From assembly GCF_905220365.1 (NCBI RefSeq), contig NC_061134.1, positions 5,781,001 to 5,845,000 of the forward strand: a stretch of 64,000 bases of DNA. Direction: 5' to 3'. A program made the translations under genes and the position numbers. Positions 12,030 through 24,907 of this stretch are shown here, in pieces. Below the pieces are notes generated by a model that saw only the letters and a program-made list of their open reading frames with translations, ran no database searches and was not told the DNA's origin. Numbering within the stretch: position 1 is the stretch's first letter; each line of letters begins with the position of its first letter. This DNA comes from Vanessa cardui (taxonomy: Eukaryota > Arthropoda > Insecta > Lepidoptera > Nymphalidae).

Positions 12030-13500
12030 AAAGCAGCCGAACTCCTGGAAGACTACTTTGGTGCATCCTATCCCTAAAAAGAGCAACCGCCCAGACCCGT
12101 CCAATTATAGGCCAATAGCCATCACCTCCTTGTTTCGTTTCCATCTGGGTCGTTCAGCCAGTGATCTTCTAGATTACCTTAGTCATAGATGGGCGGAAGC
12201 AGTTGAGAGCATGTGGGAGGCATTGGCGGCCAGTCTGGACATAGCGAAGGCCTTCGATAGCGTATGGCACAAAGCGCTTCTATCGGAGCTCCCTTCCGCT
12301 ATCTTATCGGGAAATTATGCGATTGGATCACCAGCTTTTTGGCAGATCGGAACATTAAAGTCGTTGTATGGTGCATGCTTTGATTTAAAATTCGTTAATG
12401 TCTGTGTTGCACAAGGCTGCGTTCTATCACCCACTCTGTTTCTTCTGCATATCAGTGACTTGTTGCAAATCTGTAACATTCACTGCTATGCAAATGACAG
12501 TACTATATTTCTCGGGAAAACGTCGGAGAAAACCGGAACAAACTTGTGTCTGAAATCGAGTCTTCATTAAACAAAGACTCTAACTGGGCCCGGCGTAACT
12601 TAGGCCATATATGATTGTTATTTTGCTATTAAAATATCTGATGGCGGGAAAGTACTCTCCCTTAGTAGTCCCTTAGGCTTACTTAGTAGTTTCGGACCCG
12701 CTGGCTAAAATTAGTCCACTTCAACCCCAAAAAGAGGCAAGTTTGCGCGTTAGCTGCTAAAAAATTACCATTTCTCGTATCTCTACGATTTCAAAAGATT
12801 CCAATAGCCGCCACATCTAGTATTGGAATACCTGACGTGGACATTTCGAGCTTCGTTCAGTTCCGCGGTCAATTGGAACGCAAAGCCAAATTGGCACCAA
12901 AAAAGCTCGGTGTGCTCAGCAAGCCATGACAATATTTCACGCCGCCCATCGCCTAAAACTATACAAGGCGCAAATTGAACCCCACATGGAATATTGCTTA
13001 CAAATCTGCTTCCATTTGTCCGTATCCAACGCAGAGCGGCTCGAATTATCGACGATCAAGCCCTTTTCGACTTGCTTGATCCTTTAGCTTTACTTAGAGA
13101 TGTTAGATCACTCTGCATCTTCTACTTTCGAATATTTCACGGAAAAAGTTCGGACGCATTGTTTGGATTATTCCCGGCTGCGAAATTTCACCTTCGGACA
13201 ACTCGTCAAAATTCCAAGTTTCACCCGCACCACCTTAATGTTCAAAAAACCACAACATCACGAATTTTAAGACATTTTCTACCTTGCACAACCACTCTGT
13301 TGCACCAGCATTCGCCGACGCTTTTTCCGAACCGATACGACTTCGGAACTCTAAAAAAAGAGCGTACTCCTTCCTTAAAGGCCGGTAACGCACCTGCAAG
13401 CCCCACAGATGTCCATGGGCGATAGTAATCATTTCATGAGGTGAGCCTCATGCTCGTTTACCCCCAATAACATAAAATAAGCCATCGGTTGTCTTCTAAA
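12030..13500 (+). pseudogene. Decayed non-LTR retrotransposon (jockey/CR1-like LINE): reverse transcriptase fragment and ORF2 C-terminus
   Basis: Open stretch 12058-12570 reads as LINE reverse transcriptase: PSNYRPIAITSLF (finger motif), SLDIAKAFDSVWH (first catalytic Asp), GCVLSPTLFLLHISDLL, then YANDSTIF, where the family has YADDS. The catalytic box is therefore mutated (D to N). Sequence after the finger motif jumps directly to a later motif, implying an internal deletion. Frames break between 12570 and 12990. A second open stretch, 12994-13425, is the typical ORF2 C-terminus (RIQRRAARIIDD, HPHHLNVQKTT). It cannot encode an active enzyme. The clade is inferred from motif style. Confidence 0.85.
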
Positions 13501-13636
13501 TAAATGTGTATAAATTATGTCTAATTTTAATATACCTACTTATGCTTATTTTTTAAAAAAAAAACCTGTTGCTTTTTTTTTCCTGGAGCACAAACCCCCC
13601 CCGAAATGAAATCCTGGCTACGGCCCTGCATTGCGC

Positions 13637-14287
13637 TAAAGTGCGTATTGAAAAATGCAGAGATGTTACATGTAGTGCGTGCCTAATGTTGTTAAAAAAA
13701 AATGTTTGTGTATAAGTTGGCTATAGCAACATTTACGCCTAATCCGACCACAGACAATCATGTCATGGCGGAGTAATCAGCTGTTAATTGCAATGCCGAT
13801 GAGTAGAAATAAATCATTTTGTTTCGGTCATTAATGCATTATTTTATCTTACTTTTCTTTTCAATTAAAAACATACAAAGTGATATTTAGTTAAAATGTT
13901 TTTTTTAAAAGTCTAGGAATGGCGCGATGTCCCATGTCATCTGTCAGTTTTATTCATTCATCCATTGTAGTGCAGAAAAAAATGTGACTTGTTTGATAAA
14001 TTCTGTTTCATCCATTAAATGCTAGATGAAGGTTAAACACAGAGGTTCCATGTTTACTTATCGTTTAACGAACTCACCGGCAACAATACTGTACAGTATA
14101 ATCATTGAAATAACTACGTAGCGCAGCTTTTATAAGGCCTAACAAATTCCCTCTACAAAGAACCTGTGCGGCGTCGGCGGTTTCTGTTATTTTATTGGAC
14201 ATTATAGTGGTTAAGTGTTTTAGTTTATATGTTATAGTTGGTGCAAAAATAGTTTATTTAAGTGAGTGTAACTTATCGAATACGAAA
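13637..14287 (+). promoter_or_regulatory. Upstream region and 5' UTR of the FAM117-family gene
   Basis: An arthropod-type initiator TCAGT lies at 13944-13948, about 340 bases before the start codon. A GC-rich stretch (GCGGCGTCGGCGG) follows near 14168-14180, unlike the AT-rich surroundings. A two-codon upstream ORF (ATG TTA TAG) starts near 14230. The initiator is a candidate only; no TATA box is evident at the expected spacing. Confidence 0.35.
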
Positions 14288-17200
14288 ATGTCGGGTCGTG
14301 TTCGAAAACAATCGGACTGTCCTGTTGGAAAACAGGGTCCTATGAGAGCGACACTACCTGTGTCGTCTGTGATGAAGCAAAGTGGGGGGCTCAAAAAGAA
14401 TGCAGCCAATAGTCCGACACTTTCGCCAACAAATGTATGGCGAAGAATATCACCAGACCATGCTCTATCTGGTCAAAGAAGTCCAGGAGCTGTTAACTAC
14501 AAAGGTATTATCGTGCACGTAATGTTAAATTTGTGATGAGTTATTATGGATTAGAAATTATTAACTTAATAAAACATTATTATTTTGGCTAATTTATCAT
14601 AAAACTTTACTAAACAACTTTATGAGTTTATGTGGTAGTAAATATCGTGTTAACTAAAAAGCGATTGTGATTGAAATGCTAATATTTGATGGAATTAAAT
14701 ACTGTTTTTTATATTATTGTTTTACAGTATTATTACTGTCTTAGAGACAGTTGGCATATACTATCTATATATAACAATAATCTTCAGTAAAGTATTTTTA
14801 CATTTAAACATGTTTTACGCACTCTTACTTAAATTCAGTGTTTAAACTGTATTAGTTAATAAATTAAAAGTATTAAAAATAAGGAAATTCAAACTAAACT
14901 AATCTTAAATTATTTAAATATTTTTTTTAAAAAAATTATAGGCAAAGGACGGCTTGGGTCCAATGTAATCAGACGCACAGCCTCTCTAGATACTTTATAT
15001 CACAAAGGACAATGGCCCAGGGATTACTACCTCCATGCAGGCCAGCTACAAGTTGATAAGTCTACACAAGTAAGATTCTATACAATATAAATACTTTTTG
15101 TTTATATATAAACTGCTATTTGTTATTGTCAAAAAAAATATTTACATATAGCCTATTCCAATAGGAGTAGGAATAAATAAACCTTAGTAACAATTAATGT
15201 AATTTTCTAATAACTCAGCTATATTGTGCACTTCTAACAGTTCGTGATTAATAAATCCTTGGTTATAAAACAAGACTATTATACTTAATACTTATATCCA
15301 CTTTAATTATTTAACAACAATCAGTTTTATATTCTTAATTAAATCATATATTTGCTGTGGCTATGTGTATAAATATATAACATAAAAATTAATTAGAGTT
15401 CCAGAATATAAATATAATCAAAATGCCTTTGTAAATCCTTTTTAATAGGGATGTCACAAATTGTAAATTTATAACTTTGCATTTTTAAAAAAAAACATAC
15501 ATCAATATTTTAATCTTGTAAATTATATGCTTAGTATCAAAAATCCTTATCTTTTATACATCATTAATTATGAATTTTACTTTATCAAAATTTCATGTAG
15601 GTATATGTAGGATTTTAATTTGAAATGTCTTACTTATATTGCAAAAACCTAAGTTATAGATCATTCTTCTCAATATGCTTTTCTTCATCAATTTTTGTTA
15701 TTTTAACAGACAAAAATCTTTATTGTTAAGATGCAGTTCATTTATTAGTTACTTTAGTTTATTTATAAGAAATTATATTTTTAATAATGATGTGTTCAGA
15801 GTAAGTAAATGTGAAGGAAAACATACCTAAGGAAAATATTTTTATGTACCAATCAACATTGGAGCAATGTGGTGGAAATAACTCCTAACTATTTTCTCCT
15901 TAATAGGACAGATTTTAGCATAACAAATGGGACACTTACAGGCTGCTACTTCTTACTAAATTTTTCTATCATTACTTGACAACAGTACAGATCAAACAAT
16001 GTCATAACAATATTTATAAAAAGTTATATGTATATATGAATAAAAATAATTCATGAATATAAACATATGCTATTATTTCTATGTTTTAACTATTTCTTTT
16101 ATAATAGACAGATGATGGAGGTGGACTTTCTGGGAGATCATCTAGGGGCTCTGATGATGACAAATTGGACCGTTTCATTTTAAGAAGTCGTCTACAAAGA
16201 CCTCACAAGTCTACAGCATCAGGAGAATATTCCACACATTCAATGAGTCCAGGATTTTGTAAGTACCTTGAAAAAATTACATTCAATTTTGCATTAGTTA
16301 AACTATGACATTAAAAAAAATATATTTATGTTAATGTATAAATAAAAAAATTAATAATAATTTTGTAACCACATATAATTTTGTTATTTATAGGGTCCCG
16401 TTTTGGTAGTGGCGGTGTACCTTTAAGAGCAGCACGATCTTCTGTTGAGGGTCTAAACCAAGAAATTGAAAGACTTGTTCTTTGTCCAGCTAGTGGTACT
16501 CAGACTCCACATCTTGATAGACTACGAGATAAGGTTGGATTTTTTTTAATATTATGTATGTATTGTGTAACAATAATCTAAGGTTAACATTAATATTACT
16601 AGTCACATACAAAATATCTTAGTGTGTCTATTATATAAAGCTAATGTATAAATCTAATAGGTGCACCTGTGGCTTTACCTGTAAAAAAAATGTAAAATTT
16701 TACCTATAGGACACAAACCCACATTTAATTCCCTTGAGGGGTGAATAAAAGAAGTGCTTTATATACTTCCTCAGGACTCCAAACTATTTCCAAATTAAAT
16801 TTAGTCTTAATTAGTTTTAAACTGGAAATAAAGCAGGCAGCTTAAAGGTGAAGAGGTAACAGAGTTATGGAAACATCAAGCTTCTTTCTTAGGTATTAAA
16901 AAAAATTAAATTGATATAAGAGTAGAAAAAATAATATTGCAACATGCAATTTCCTATGTAGTTTTGTTATATTATAATTAATAATTATTATTAATATTGC
17001 AAATAACAGGTGAACACTAGTATAAATAAAGCTGTCTACAAGATTTACTCTGATGATTTTATACCAAAAATTAGTATACTCTTAAACTTTACAGTAAATA
17101 TGTACAATTTTTAAATTTTAGGTTACTCCTGAAGGTCATCGTGCACCACTTGCAGAACTTCTGAGGCGTTCAGTCAACACTCAGACTCCTCATGACCTCT

Positions 17201-19407
17201 GTCATACAGCTCATTCTTCAGGTACATTTCTCAAATATGTTTCTTAATTACTGCTATTACATAATTTTGGTGTTTCCTTAAATGTATATTTAGAGCTAAC
17301 TTTCCTTGCTTGATCTTCTTTACTATAAATGTTAAACCTTTATTGCTTTAAATGTTCAAAATATGTTTACAATAAGATAATTAATCCTAATTACAAAAGA
17401 TGTCATAAATTAATTTTGTATCTATAAATTATGGTAAGATATAAAATGATTGTGAATTATGGGTATAGATCCTCCATCACGAGGTTCACTCTCCAGTGCG
17501 GGCTCAGCCGAGCTACTTGCGGCAGGTCTTAAATCTATCTTTGTTTCCAATTAGAGTACACTACAACTTAACTAATATACTCTGTATTACATTTAGTATT
17601 CCTTTTTATATTAAATTGACCTCCAATATGAAATTAAAAGAAAATGGGATGTATTTCTAACAATTTTTTGTAGTTGTTGCAGTGTGCTCTTATATTTAGA
17701 GAATCCCTTACCCATTAGATGTTAGCATGAAACACAATAATTATTAACTTCCAAGCATGTGAATTTTTAAGTTAATTTATTTATTTTAATATCTTTCTAT
17801 AACTGGCTTGACATATAAACATTGTTTTAGCTTACAAAAGTAAGTTTTGTATTCTCTTTCTGCTATCATTTATTTTCCTTTCGTATATCGTAACTACATT
17901 CATACTCTCTAAACAACTTTTATAAGTAAGGCCAAGTATTGTTTATTCTTAGTAATCTCATGTTTTAAGTATAAATTATTTTATAAAATTATATTATAAT
18001 ATATTATATGCATATCCCTAGAGGTACAATGAATATAACTATTGTCAAAAATAAAAAAAAGAATATACACTGGATATAAGTGTTGGTGATAAAGTTATGT
18101 TTAAATCTAACATGGAATTCTTGTAATTGCAATGAAACTAATACTATTACTACAAAAAAACTATAGTATCACTAATACTACTAAACTAAGGTTATAATTT
18201 GTTAGTAATTTTAAAAATTAAGATAAGAAATTGGTGATTGAGAAAATTTCGTTTATATTTTATGGTGTCGACTTTAATAAGACTGATTTATTAGTGTTAT
18301 GGGTGGTGGACCTTTTTAGTACTGTATGAAATCTGATTTTCGATGGAAGGTGCAAGCTATGGAATGTGCATAGTCAATTCATCATTACATCATTTCAAGA
18401 CGAGAACCATTCCATTTTATGTTTACAATAATTTTGATTAGTTGCATGGTGGTTGTATTAAGTGGCCATGATTATTAGATTGTTTAAAAAAAGTCAAATA
18501 GTCCCCATATAAAGACTAGTATACATTTAAAATAGTATTACAAAATTATTAATAGCACATCCAATATAAAAAGTCATCTGCAACTTTTGTTTTGGTAGAC
18601 TTAAGACAAGCTTTTTAGAAGTTACATCTTTATATTACAAGTCCTGTGGAATTACTAATATTTGTATTGATTTAATTACAGGTGGCAGTGTGTGCTCATC
18701 ACCTGATCTTGACGGCTCGAAGCTTGGAACTTCTCCACAAATTAATCGCTTCTTAGCCCGGGAACCTCCAGATGGTTGTGAAAAGGTAACATTTTATGAT
18801 TGTGTTGCCCTACTTCCGTTTTTAATTCTTTATTTACATACTCAAGTCCTTGTGTAGGTCCCAGTACCTCAATGCTTAAAACTTAACAGAATTGAAACTA
18901 TGAGGTTAAACAAAAAAAAAAACTCAAATAACACAAAATCCTGATTTTGATGGTGATTAAGATGTCATTTTATTTTTGAAAATTCTATATTCCCAAAATT
19001 CATGACTTAATATATTCGTCAATTTGACGCGTCGATTTACATGCACTTGCTTTCTCTGACGCTTGAATCTATAGCGACGAATAGCGTCGAATGGCGCGAT
19101 AGGGAGCTGTTTCTATTGGTTGTGTCAATCGGCAGTTATCGGTTTTATTTTAATTCCATTGCATTTTCCGATGCTACATTTAATTTGTGTACTATACATG
19201 ACTACATGTGATCGACAGGTTAACCTCAAAGCCGGCGAGGGCTCGTACGCCGAGCCGATCTCGGTGATGAAGCCCACCGTGCACGGGTTCACGCTGCGGC
19301 CGTCGCTGGGTTCCGCCTTCCAGCCGCTGCAGCCCGCGCCGCCCGCCGAGCCGCACGCCGAGCCGCCCGCCGAACCGCACGCCGAACCGCACGCCGAGCC
19401 GCACTGA
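14288..19407 (+). CDS. FAM117/GLCCI1-family protein, complete, eight coding exons
   Basis: Exons 14288-14504, 14942-15069, 16108-16258, 16394-16533, 17122-17221, 17469-17525, 18682-18785 and 19219-19407 join in one frame for 361 residues. The ATG at 14288 has A at -3, and no other in-frame ATG precedes it in the open stretch. Family landmarks seen: RRTASLDTLYHKGQWPRD in exon 2, followed by STQ/TDD (family DKATQT); RAPLAELLRRSVNTQTPHD in exon 5; GSVCSSPDLDG and AREPPDGCEKV in exon 7. These match vertebrate FAM117A/B and GLCCI1 from memory. The protein is Ser/Pro-rich, has no membrane segment or enzyme motif, and its molecular role is poorly known. Exon 6 (57 bp, phase 1 on both sides) can be skipped without frameshift. 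The last exon is GC-rich and ends in AEPH-type repeats. Confidence 0.88.
19336..19404 (+). repeat. Tandem Ala-Glu-Pro-(His/Pro) codons at the FAM117-family C-terminus
   Basis: The final residues repeat the unit AEPH or AEPP about five times before the stop. The codons are GC-rich (GCCGAGCCG type) in an otherwise AT-rich locus, consistent with a slippage-prone coding minisatellite. Confidence 0.8.
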
Positions 19408-22400
19408 CTGACAACTGCCGCCCCGACACCGACATACACACACATACACTCGCGCACCGGCACATGAGTAAATACCCCACAGAGACATAGCTCACACGGA
19501 GTGCACATTTGCCATTTTTGGTATGGTGGTCACATGATGATACAATACAATATTCAGATTTTACCGAAAAGAACCAGTAGGAAAGACTTTATATTAACCA
19601 TAAAACAATTTCAATGGTAACTCCAAGCTTGTTTGTTATAAATATATTCTTCTATATACATAGATTCAAAAATATAGCCGCTAATTTTTTTTTTCGAAAA
19701 CAAGGTCTTAATTTATTTAATATAATTAAAAAATATATAAATTACCGTATATCTTTTAAAAGTTTATTTTTATAATTGTATTGCAAGTTTAAAGCGTAAT
19801 TTGATTCTCATGCCATAAGATTGTCAACTAGCCAAGCTGAAGCGTACCCGTTTTGTTAACTGGTTACTGTTATACCACCGTTTGTTGTACCCATCGCTTC
19901 GCGGTTCTATAAAGCTTTGTCTCTGTGGGGAATTTACTCGTGTGACATAGGCCTCGGACGAATCCCCGATACTCGGGAGGATATTGACACGCTCCTATAT
20001 ATCATTCGACACTGACTGGGATGAATCCATCCGGTTCGCGATTGCCGCCCGATACTGAATAGACTTGATGGAAATATTTTATGATTCGAATATTTTTAAT
20101 ATCAAAATTAATTTATTATACGTCGATATACAAATGTGAAAGTTGTGACACTTACATGGTAACATAAAAATCGTGACCCATTTGATTTTATATATAAAAG
20201 TAAACCTTTACTTTCACCAAATTTAAAGGTTCTTAATCTTTTTCAATATTCAATCTCTCGTAACATTAGGTAATTTCATTCTACATTAATCATCAAGTTG
20301 TAAGTATCAAAGCCATGTCGCCCGCCTCATATGAATTAATGTATTATAATTTCGATGGAGAAATCCTTTGTCGTCGATTGAGAATGGCGTTTCCTTGACA
20401 GCTGAGTGAACAGCTAGCTATGATGATTTAGGATATAGTATTAAACTAGTACCTGGCTCTATTCAAAATTTTCAATATTTTACTTTATAAAACAGTTAGT
20501 GAAAATACGTGGTTTTTATAGTTTAATTAAATAAATCAATCAATTTTGTTTAGTAATGTCATATTACAGTTGATTTCAAATTAATAGTTTCGGCTTCATA
20601 TAAAAAGAAAAATTACACTATTAATGGATATGATCTTTTATATACAAATAAAAACATACAATCGCTTCTATTACAGCTTAACATTTTTGTTATAATTAAT
20701 TGAGCATGTCATATAATGTATTAAATATTTGGTAAAGAGATATAGTGTATGCTACACAATTTCTCTTTCTATTCACTACATATTGAGCAATTGCATTCGT
20801 CAAAACCTATCAAATTGTTAATTAATATTTTAATGGCATGCTTACATTTAATTAAAATGGATACAAATTCCTTTGCTTTACATAATATTATGTAAAAAAT
20901 ATCATAACAGTTAAAATGTTTTGTTATTATAACATAGAATGTTGGTGGTACTTATTCATACTTATCTGAAAGAGTACAACACAAATTTAATCAGTAGTGA
21001 CAATAATTGTATATAAGTTAAATTTTTCTATTTGGATACTAAAAATATAGCAAATAGCTATGTCCATTGTAATAATTTAGTAACCTAATGTTTGATGTTT
21101 GTCAATTTTCATTGAACGAGGACGTTTGGTGTCGTTCGATGTCGCTACCGACTATTTCGGAACTGGATTTAGTTAAACCAACCAAAGCAAGGTCACTAAC
21201 CGTTTTGCGTATTATTTGCATTCAAACCGTCAAATAAAGCTCAAGATTTCGTATAACTATATCGATTCGATTTTCATATAGAGTATTTAGTATCGTTTAA
21301 TGATGAAGTGAGAGGAAGTAAAGAAGCAGACGTGGAAAGTGACTGGATATCAATTTTGATCTCAAATATTCTTTAAAATGTGTGTATATAAACTGATATA
21401 TTATGTATTACAAATTAATAGTTCGAATAACACATTTTTAATTTTGATTTAGTTTTCTGAGTAAATTGCTATTGTGTTTTTATCTTTGGTGATAAAATAA
21501 TCTTGGACCAAAATTCTCAAGGGCCAGAGTATCGGAGACGGGATAGGAGTGGTAAGCTTGATCTAGGCTGTTTTTCTAATGAGGATAGCTTTAAATAATG
21601 GGATTTGACATAAGAAAGTGGAAGAAGATAGACTGATTTTTGAAATCTTTACTCATGCTTTGGTACAGGTATCTTGACAATGATTATAATAAAGTTAATA
21701 TAAAAAGAAGTTTATACTTAATAGCATGTGCGCCATTTGCTCTTAATCTGGTATTAGAAATTGAATTATTATCGCCTCGTAGAGGTACATTACACATAGA
21801 TAATAATATCAACGTTCGATTGTATATAAAGAGTATGTATACAGCTTTTTTAAACTTTTCTTAAGAAATGCGTAGGGTGTCAGGTATCTGTACTGGGTAT
21901 ATTGGATAGACACGGTATTCGTTATTATATCATTCAGATAGGAAAGAATGGACCATGCCAATTGGATCTCTCATTTTGGCCAAAACGCATTTCTATCATC
22001 GAGACTGATAACGTAGAATGTTGAAAACATAGTTAGATCTGCTTATTTTTTTTTAATGTTTTGTAAATTTCGACGGCAGAAAAAAATATATATTTTTGAC
22101 GGCTCACCTTTGGGATATAGAGTATTTTAAATCTTGTCATTGCTCAAATCAAAATTTTTATTAAGAGCCATACTTATGATATATGCCGAATTTCAAATGT
22201 AAACATTGTGATTGTAAATTTCGAGTTGCTGATATTTATATGTTATAATTTATATATGTGTATTGGTTATTTTTTAACAAATGAATGTGATATGTAAGTG
22301 AATATTGATTGTTACTTGACAACTTTCGGTACTGAAACACGCGAGTGCTTGTATCTATTTATCAGCTGACGTTCATAGGTCTTGCACAAAGTAAGCAGTA

Positions 22401-24246
22401 ACCACGAGTTGTGAAGTGTTACCGAAGGTGCTGAGGAGTGATTTTTAGATGTGTAAAGTGAGGGCTGTTACTGGCTTGTGACATGACACGGTAGGAATGA
22501 ATGTTGAATATCTTTTGGACTTACGGTAACTGGAAGGCAGTTTATTTTTATTTATCGGTGAATGTGACAAATGATCAATTCTAAAAACGTTTTGATATTT
22601 GTACAAATAATTTCGTTTCTATTTTTATTAAAGTACATGTATGTAGATACTTTAAAAAATATTCAGTAGTATTATACAAAGCTAATAAAAAAGTCATCTA
22701 TGATTTCACATTCATTAGTAGTAAATATTTAATAAGGATAATAATAATATTCGCTGCGCAGAAAATGAAAATCATTTAAATATGAAAGACAAAGCCGAGC
22801 CAGTATTTAAAAACCGGATTACTGTGTAGATTTCTCTCATAAGTGCAATATCTAGCTGTAATGTTGACAAATATTCTAGCGAACCGTGTACGTCGTAAAA
22901 CTGCGAGAATGCTGTTTCAAACTGGAAATTTTGTTTCGTCTCCTCTCAAATCCTTTACTTAGTTGCACATTTATAACAAAATATGTACAGTTTCCGTAAT
23001 TGTAAGCTTTATATTTGCATTGCTTCCTGTTAGCTTCCGTGACGTTATAGACTCCCCACACACGAACCCCGAACCGATGTTATGCTTTATTAACATAATA
23101 CTTACAATATTTAGATTTATGTCACAGGTCCAGGTTGTACTTTAGGATTTATCTTTCCCGATGTCGTTACCTAATTTAAGGTTTAGTAAGTTTAGGTGAC
23201 CCGAAAATATTAGCTGTTAATAAATGTGTGCTATTAAAGGTACCCTTACCAAATCATTTTATGTAAATCACTGGGTGTGGAGGAAGTTTCTACATAAAGT
23301 TGTTGCCACATTCCACTACTACCTACCAATTATTGGAAAAACATATTTACCACAAACAACTTTATGTAGAAACGTTAATGTTTTTTAAAGTACATAAAGA
23401 TATTTTTGTATGTTCAGGGTAGGAGTTGTGCAAGATGTACCATAAAAGTAATTTTGCTAGGACCTTAGATTTGATAGTTCTTTTATAGATGGTTAATATT
23501 ATTTTAATGTTTGCTTTTAGATGATTGATAAGTTTGTAATTTTTATTACTATGATATTAGATTAAATACTAACATTAAAACTAAACCAAAAGTGCCCATT
23601 GAGATAAGTTTATAATTCAAGCAAGCCTTTTGTCCAGCATTTTGTTAAAAATAATGTTTAGGCGACAAAATTAGTGATTAAGGAAATTATGAGAGGATTG
23701 TTGAGTTTTAGTTTTCTAAAATTGTTGAGGTTTATTGAAAAAAAATTCTTTAATTTTTTTTACACGTAATGCTCGACAAAAGGCTTGTTTTTAGAGGCAT
23801 TAATTAACATCAATAATAATAGTATCGATTTTAAGTAAAGATAAGAATGGTTTTATTATAGTTTTGTTTCAGAGAAGAAATTCTAATTACTATTTTTGTT
23901 TCCAATATTTTATCACTTTTACCTGTTTTCATTGTAATGTATCTTGCTGTATTGCAGACATATCCAATATACAGACTGATTTAAGAACTGCTTTTTTATT
24001 TTAATAAAAATTGACTATGTCTAGTAAGCATAATTCTTTATAAACCCAAAATACACTAATTTTCTGCAAGTTTTTAGGACCTTAACTCTTAAAACCAATT
24101 TAAATATATATATTATTTAAAATAAATACAAACTATTTATGGAAATAACTGGTGCAAAAATACTTATTAATATTTTACTTCTTTTAAGTTTAATAAAATG
24201 GGAGGTAGAAATAAGTCAAAAATCTTTAAAAATCTAATTAAATTTA
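19408..24246. other. Intergenic region between convergent FAM117-family and POLR2D genes (includes their 3' UTRs)
   Basis: No coding exon with family similarity is visible. The 19.4-20.1 kb part is less AT-rich and probably 3' UTR of the upstream gene. Several AATAAA hexamers occur (for example near 21232), and I cannot choose among them. A long hairpin at 23286-23373 is listed separately. Confidence 0.5.
23286..23373. repeat. Perfect 19-bp inverted repeat with 50-base loop
   Basis: GTTTCTACATAAAGTTGTT (23286-23304) is exactly complementary to 23355-23373. The loop is AT-rich and non-coding. It could be a tiny MITE or foldback remnant, or a structured 3' UTR element. Confidence 0.7.
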
Positions 24247-24907
24247 TTAGTACTGTATACTACGTTTTGTTTGTATGTCATCTAACGATATTCTGAGTTC
24301 TTCATCTTCAAATCTCCCTTCTAATGAGGGAATTAATGCTTTTGCTTCTTCTGGTGTTTCTGGACATAGATTTGCTAAACTTGCAACTTCAAATTTATGT
24401 AACTTCTTAGACTGGAGTAGACTAAAATAAAAAGTAATATAATTATTAGAAAATAATAGAAATGACTCGTTATGTATACAACATGACAGTTACGTTTTGT
24501 TTGAATACCTTAATTTCATCTTTTATTAAGTTTATTTTAAATTTGTATACTTTAGGCATAAGCCATTTGTACTTACTTCCTGACAGCAGTTATAGTTTCT
24601 TTGTTCTTAAATTTTTTAAACATATTTGTGTATGTAAGTGTCTTCATAAACACTTCAGAAAATTCTTGTTCCTCTTCTGCTGATTCATTTTGAGCTTTTC
24701 TATGTTCCAGTAACATGTCAACTTCAGATATTAATAACGTTTCTGCATTTTCAAATTCTATAAAATAATATAATACAGAAAAAATAAGTTCTATACAGTT
24801 TAACTATAATAATTAATAATTGGAGTGATATATGAATTTGCAATACCTTTAGGAAATTGTAAATCAGCAGCGTCTTCTTCAATTACATCTTGCACGGGTC
24901 CAGACAT
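24247..24907 (-). CDS. POLR2D: DNA-directed RNA polymerase II subunit RPB4, complete, three exons
   Basis: Minus-strand exons 24847-24907 (ATG), 24577-24757 and 24247-24421 (stop TAA) join in frame to 138 residues, close to the roughly 142 of the human protein. Introns are short (89 and 155 bp) with GT/AG borders. Conserved segments include DMLLEHRKAQNESAE, EVFMKTLTYT, KLHKFEVASLANLCPETPEE and ALIPSLEGRFEDEEL, ending LDDIQTKRSIQY. RPB4 pairs with RPB7 to form the stalk of RNA polymerase II in the nucleus, acting in initiation, RNA binding and mRNA export or decay. An AATAAA overlaps the stop region on this strand (24243-24248), so the 3' UTR may be very short or a later signal is used. A transposon end lies 118 bp upstream of the start codon. 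Confidence 0.97.

Larger units (their letters stand above)
10615..13628. mobile_element. hAT-type DNA transposon, 3.0 kb, carrying a nested LINE
   Basis: The ends are CACGGCCGTAGGCAGG (10615-10630) and the complement of CCTGGCTACGGCCCTG (13613-13628), which agree at 14 of 16 positions. Both sides are flanked by the exact 8-bp duplication CATTGCGC (10607-10614 and 13629-13636). Subterminal runs of C/G (CCCCCCGAAAT on both sides) extend the end similarity. I find no hAT transposase inside. The left interior is shared with 42850-43590 and the right interior is LINE sequence, so this is a non-autonomous, composite element. Confidence 0.85.

Noticed and set aside
14195..14287. 31-codon N-terminal extension of the FAM117-family protein
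   Set aside because: The upstream open stretch starts from TTG, not ATG. The first in-frame ATG is 14288, with a good start context.
19125..19508. Minus-strand frames up to 127 codons opposite the last FAM117-family exon
   Set aside because: They are antisense shadows of a GC-rich coding repeat and show only Gly/Ala/Arg repeats.
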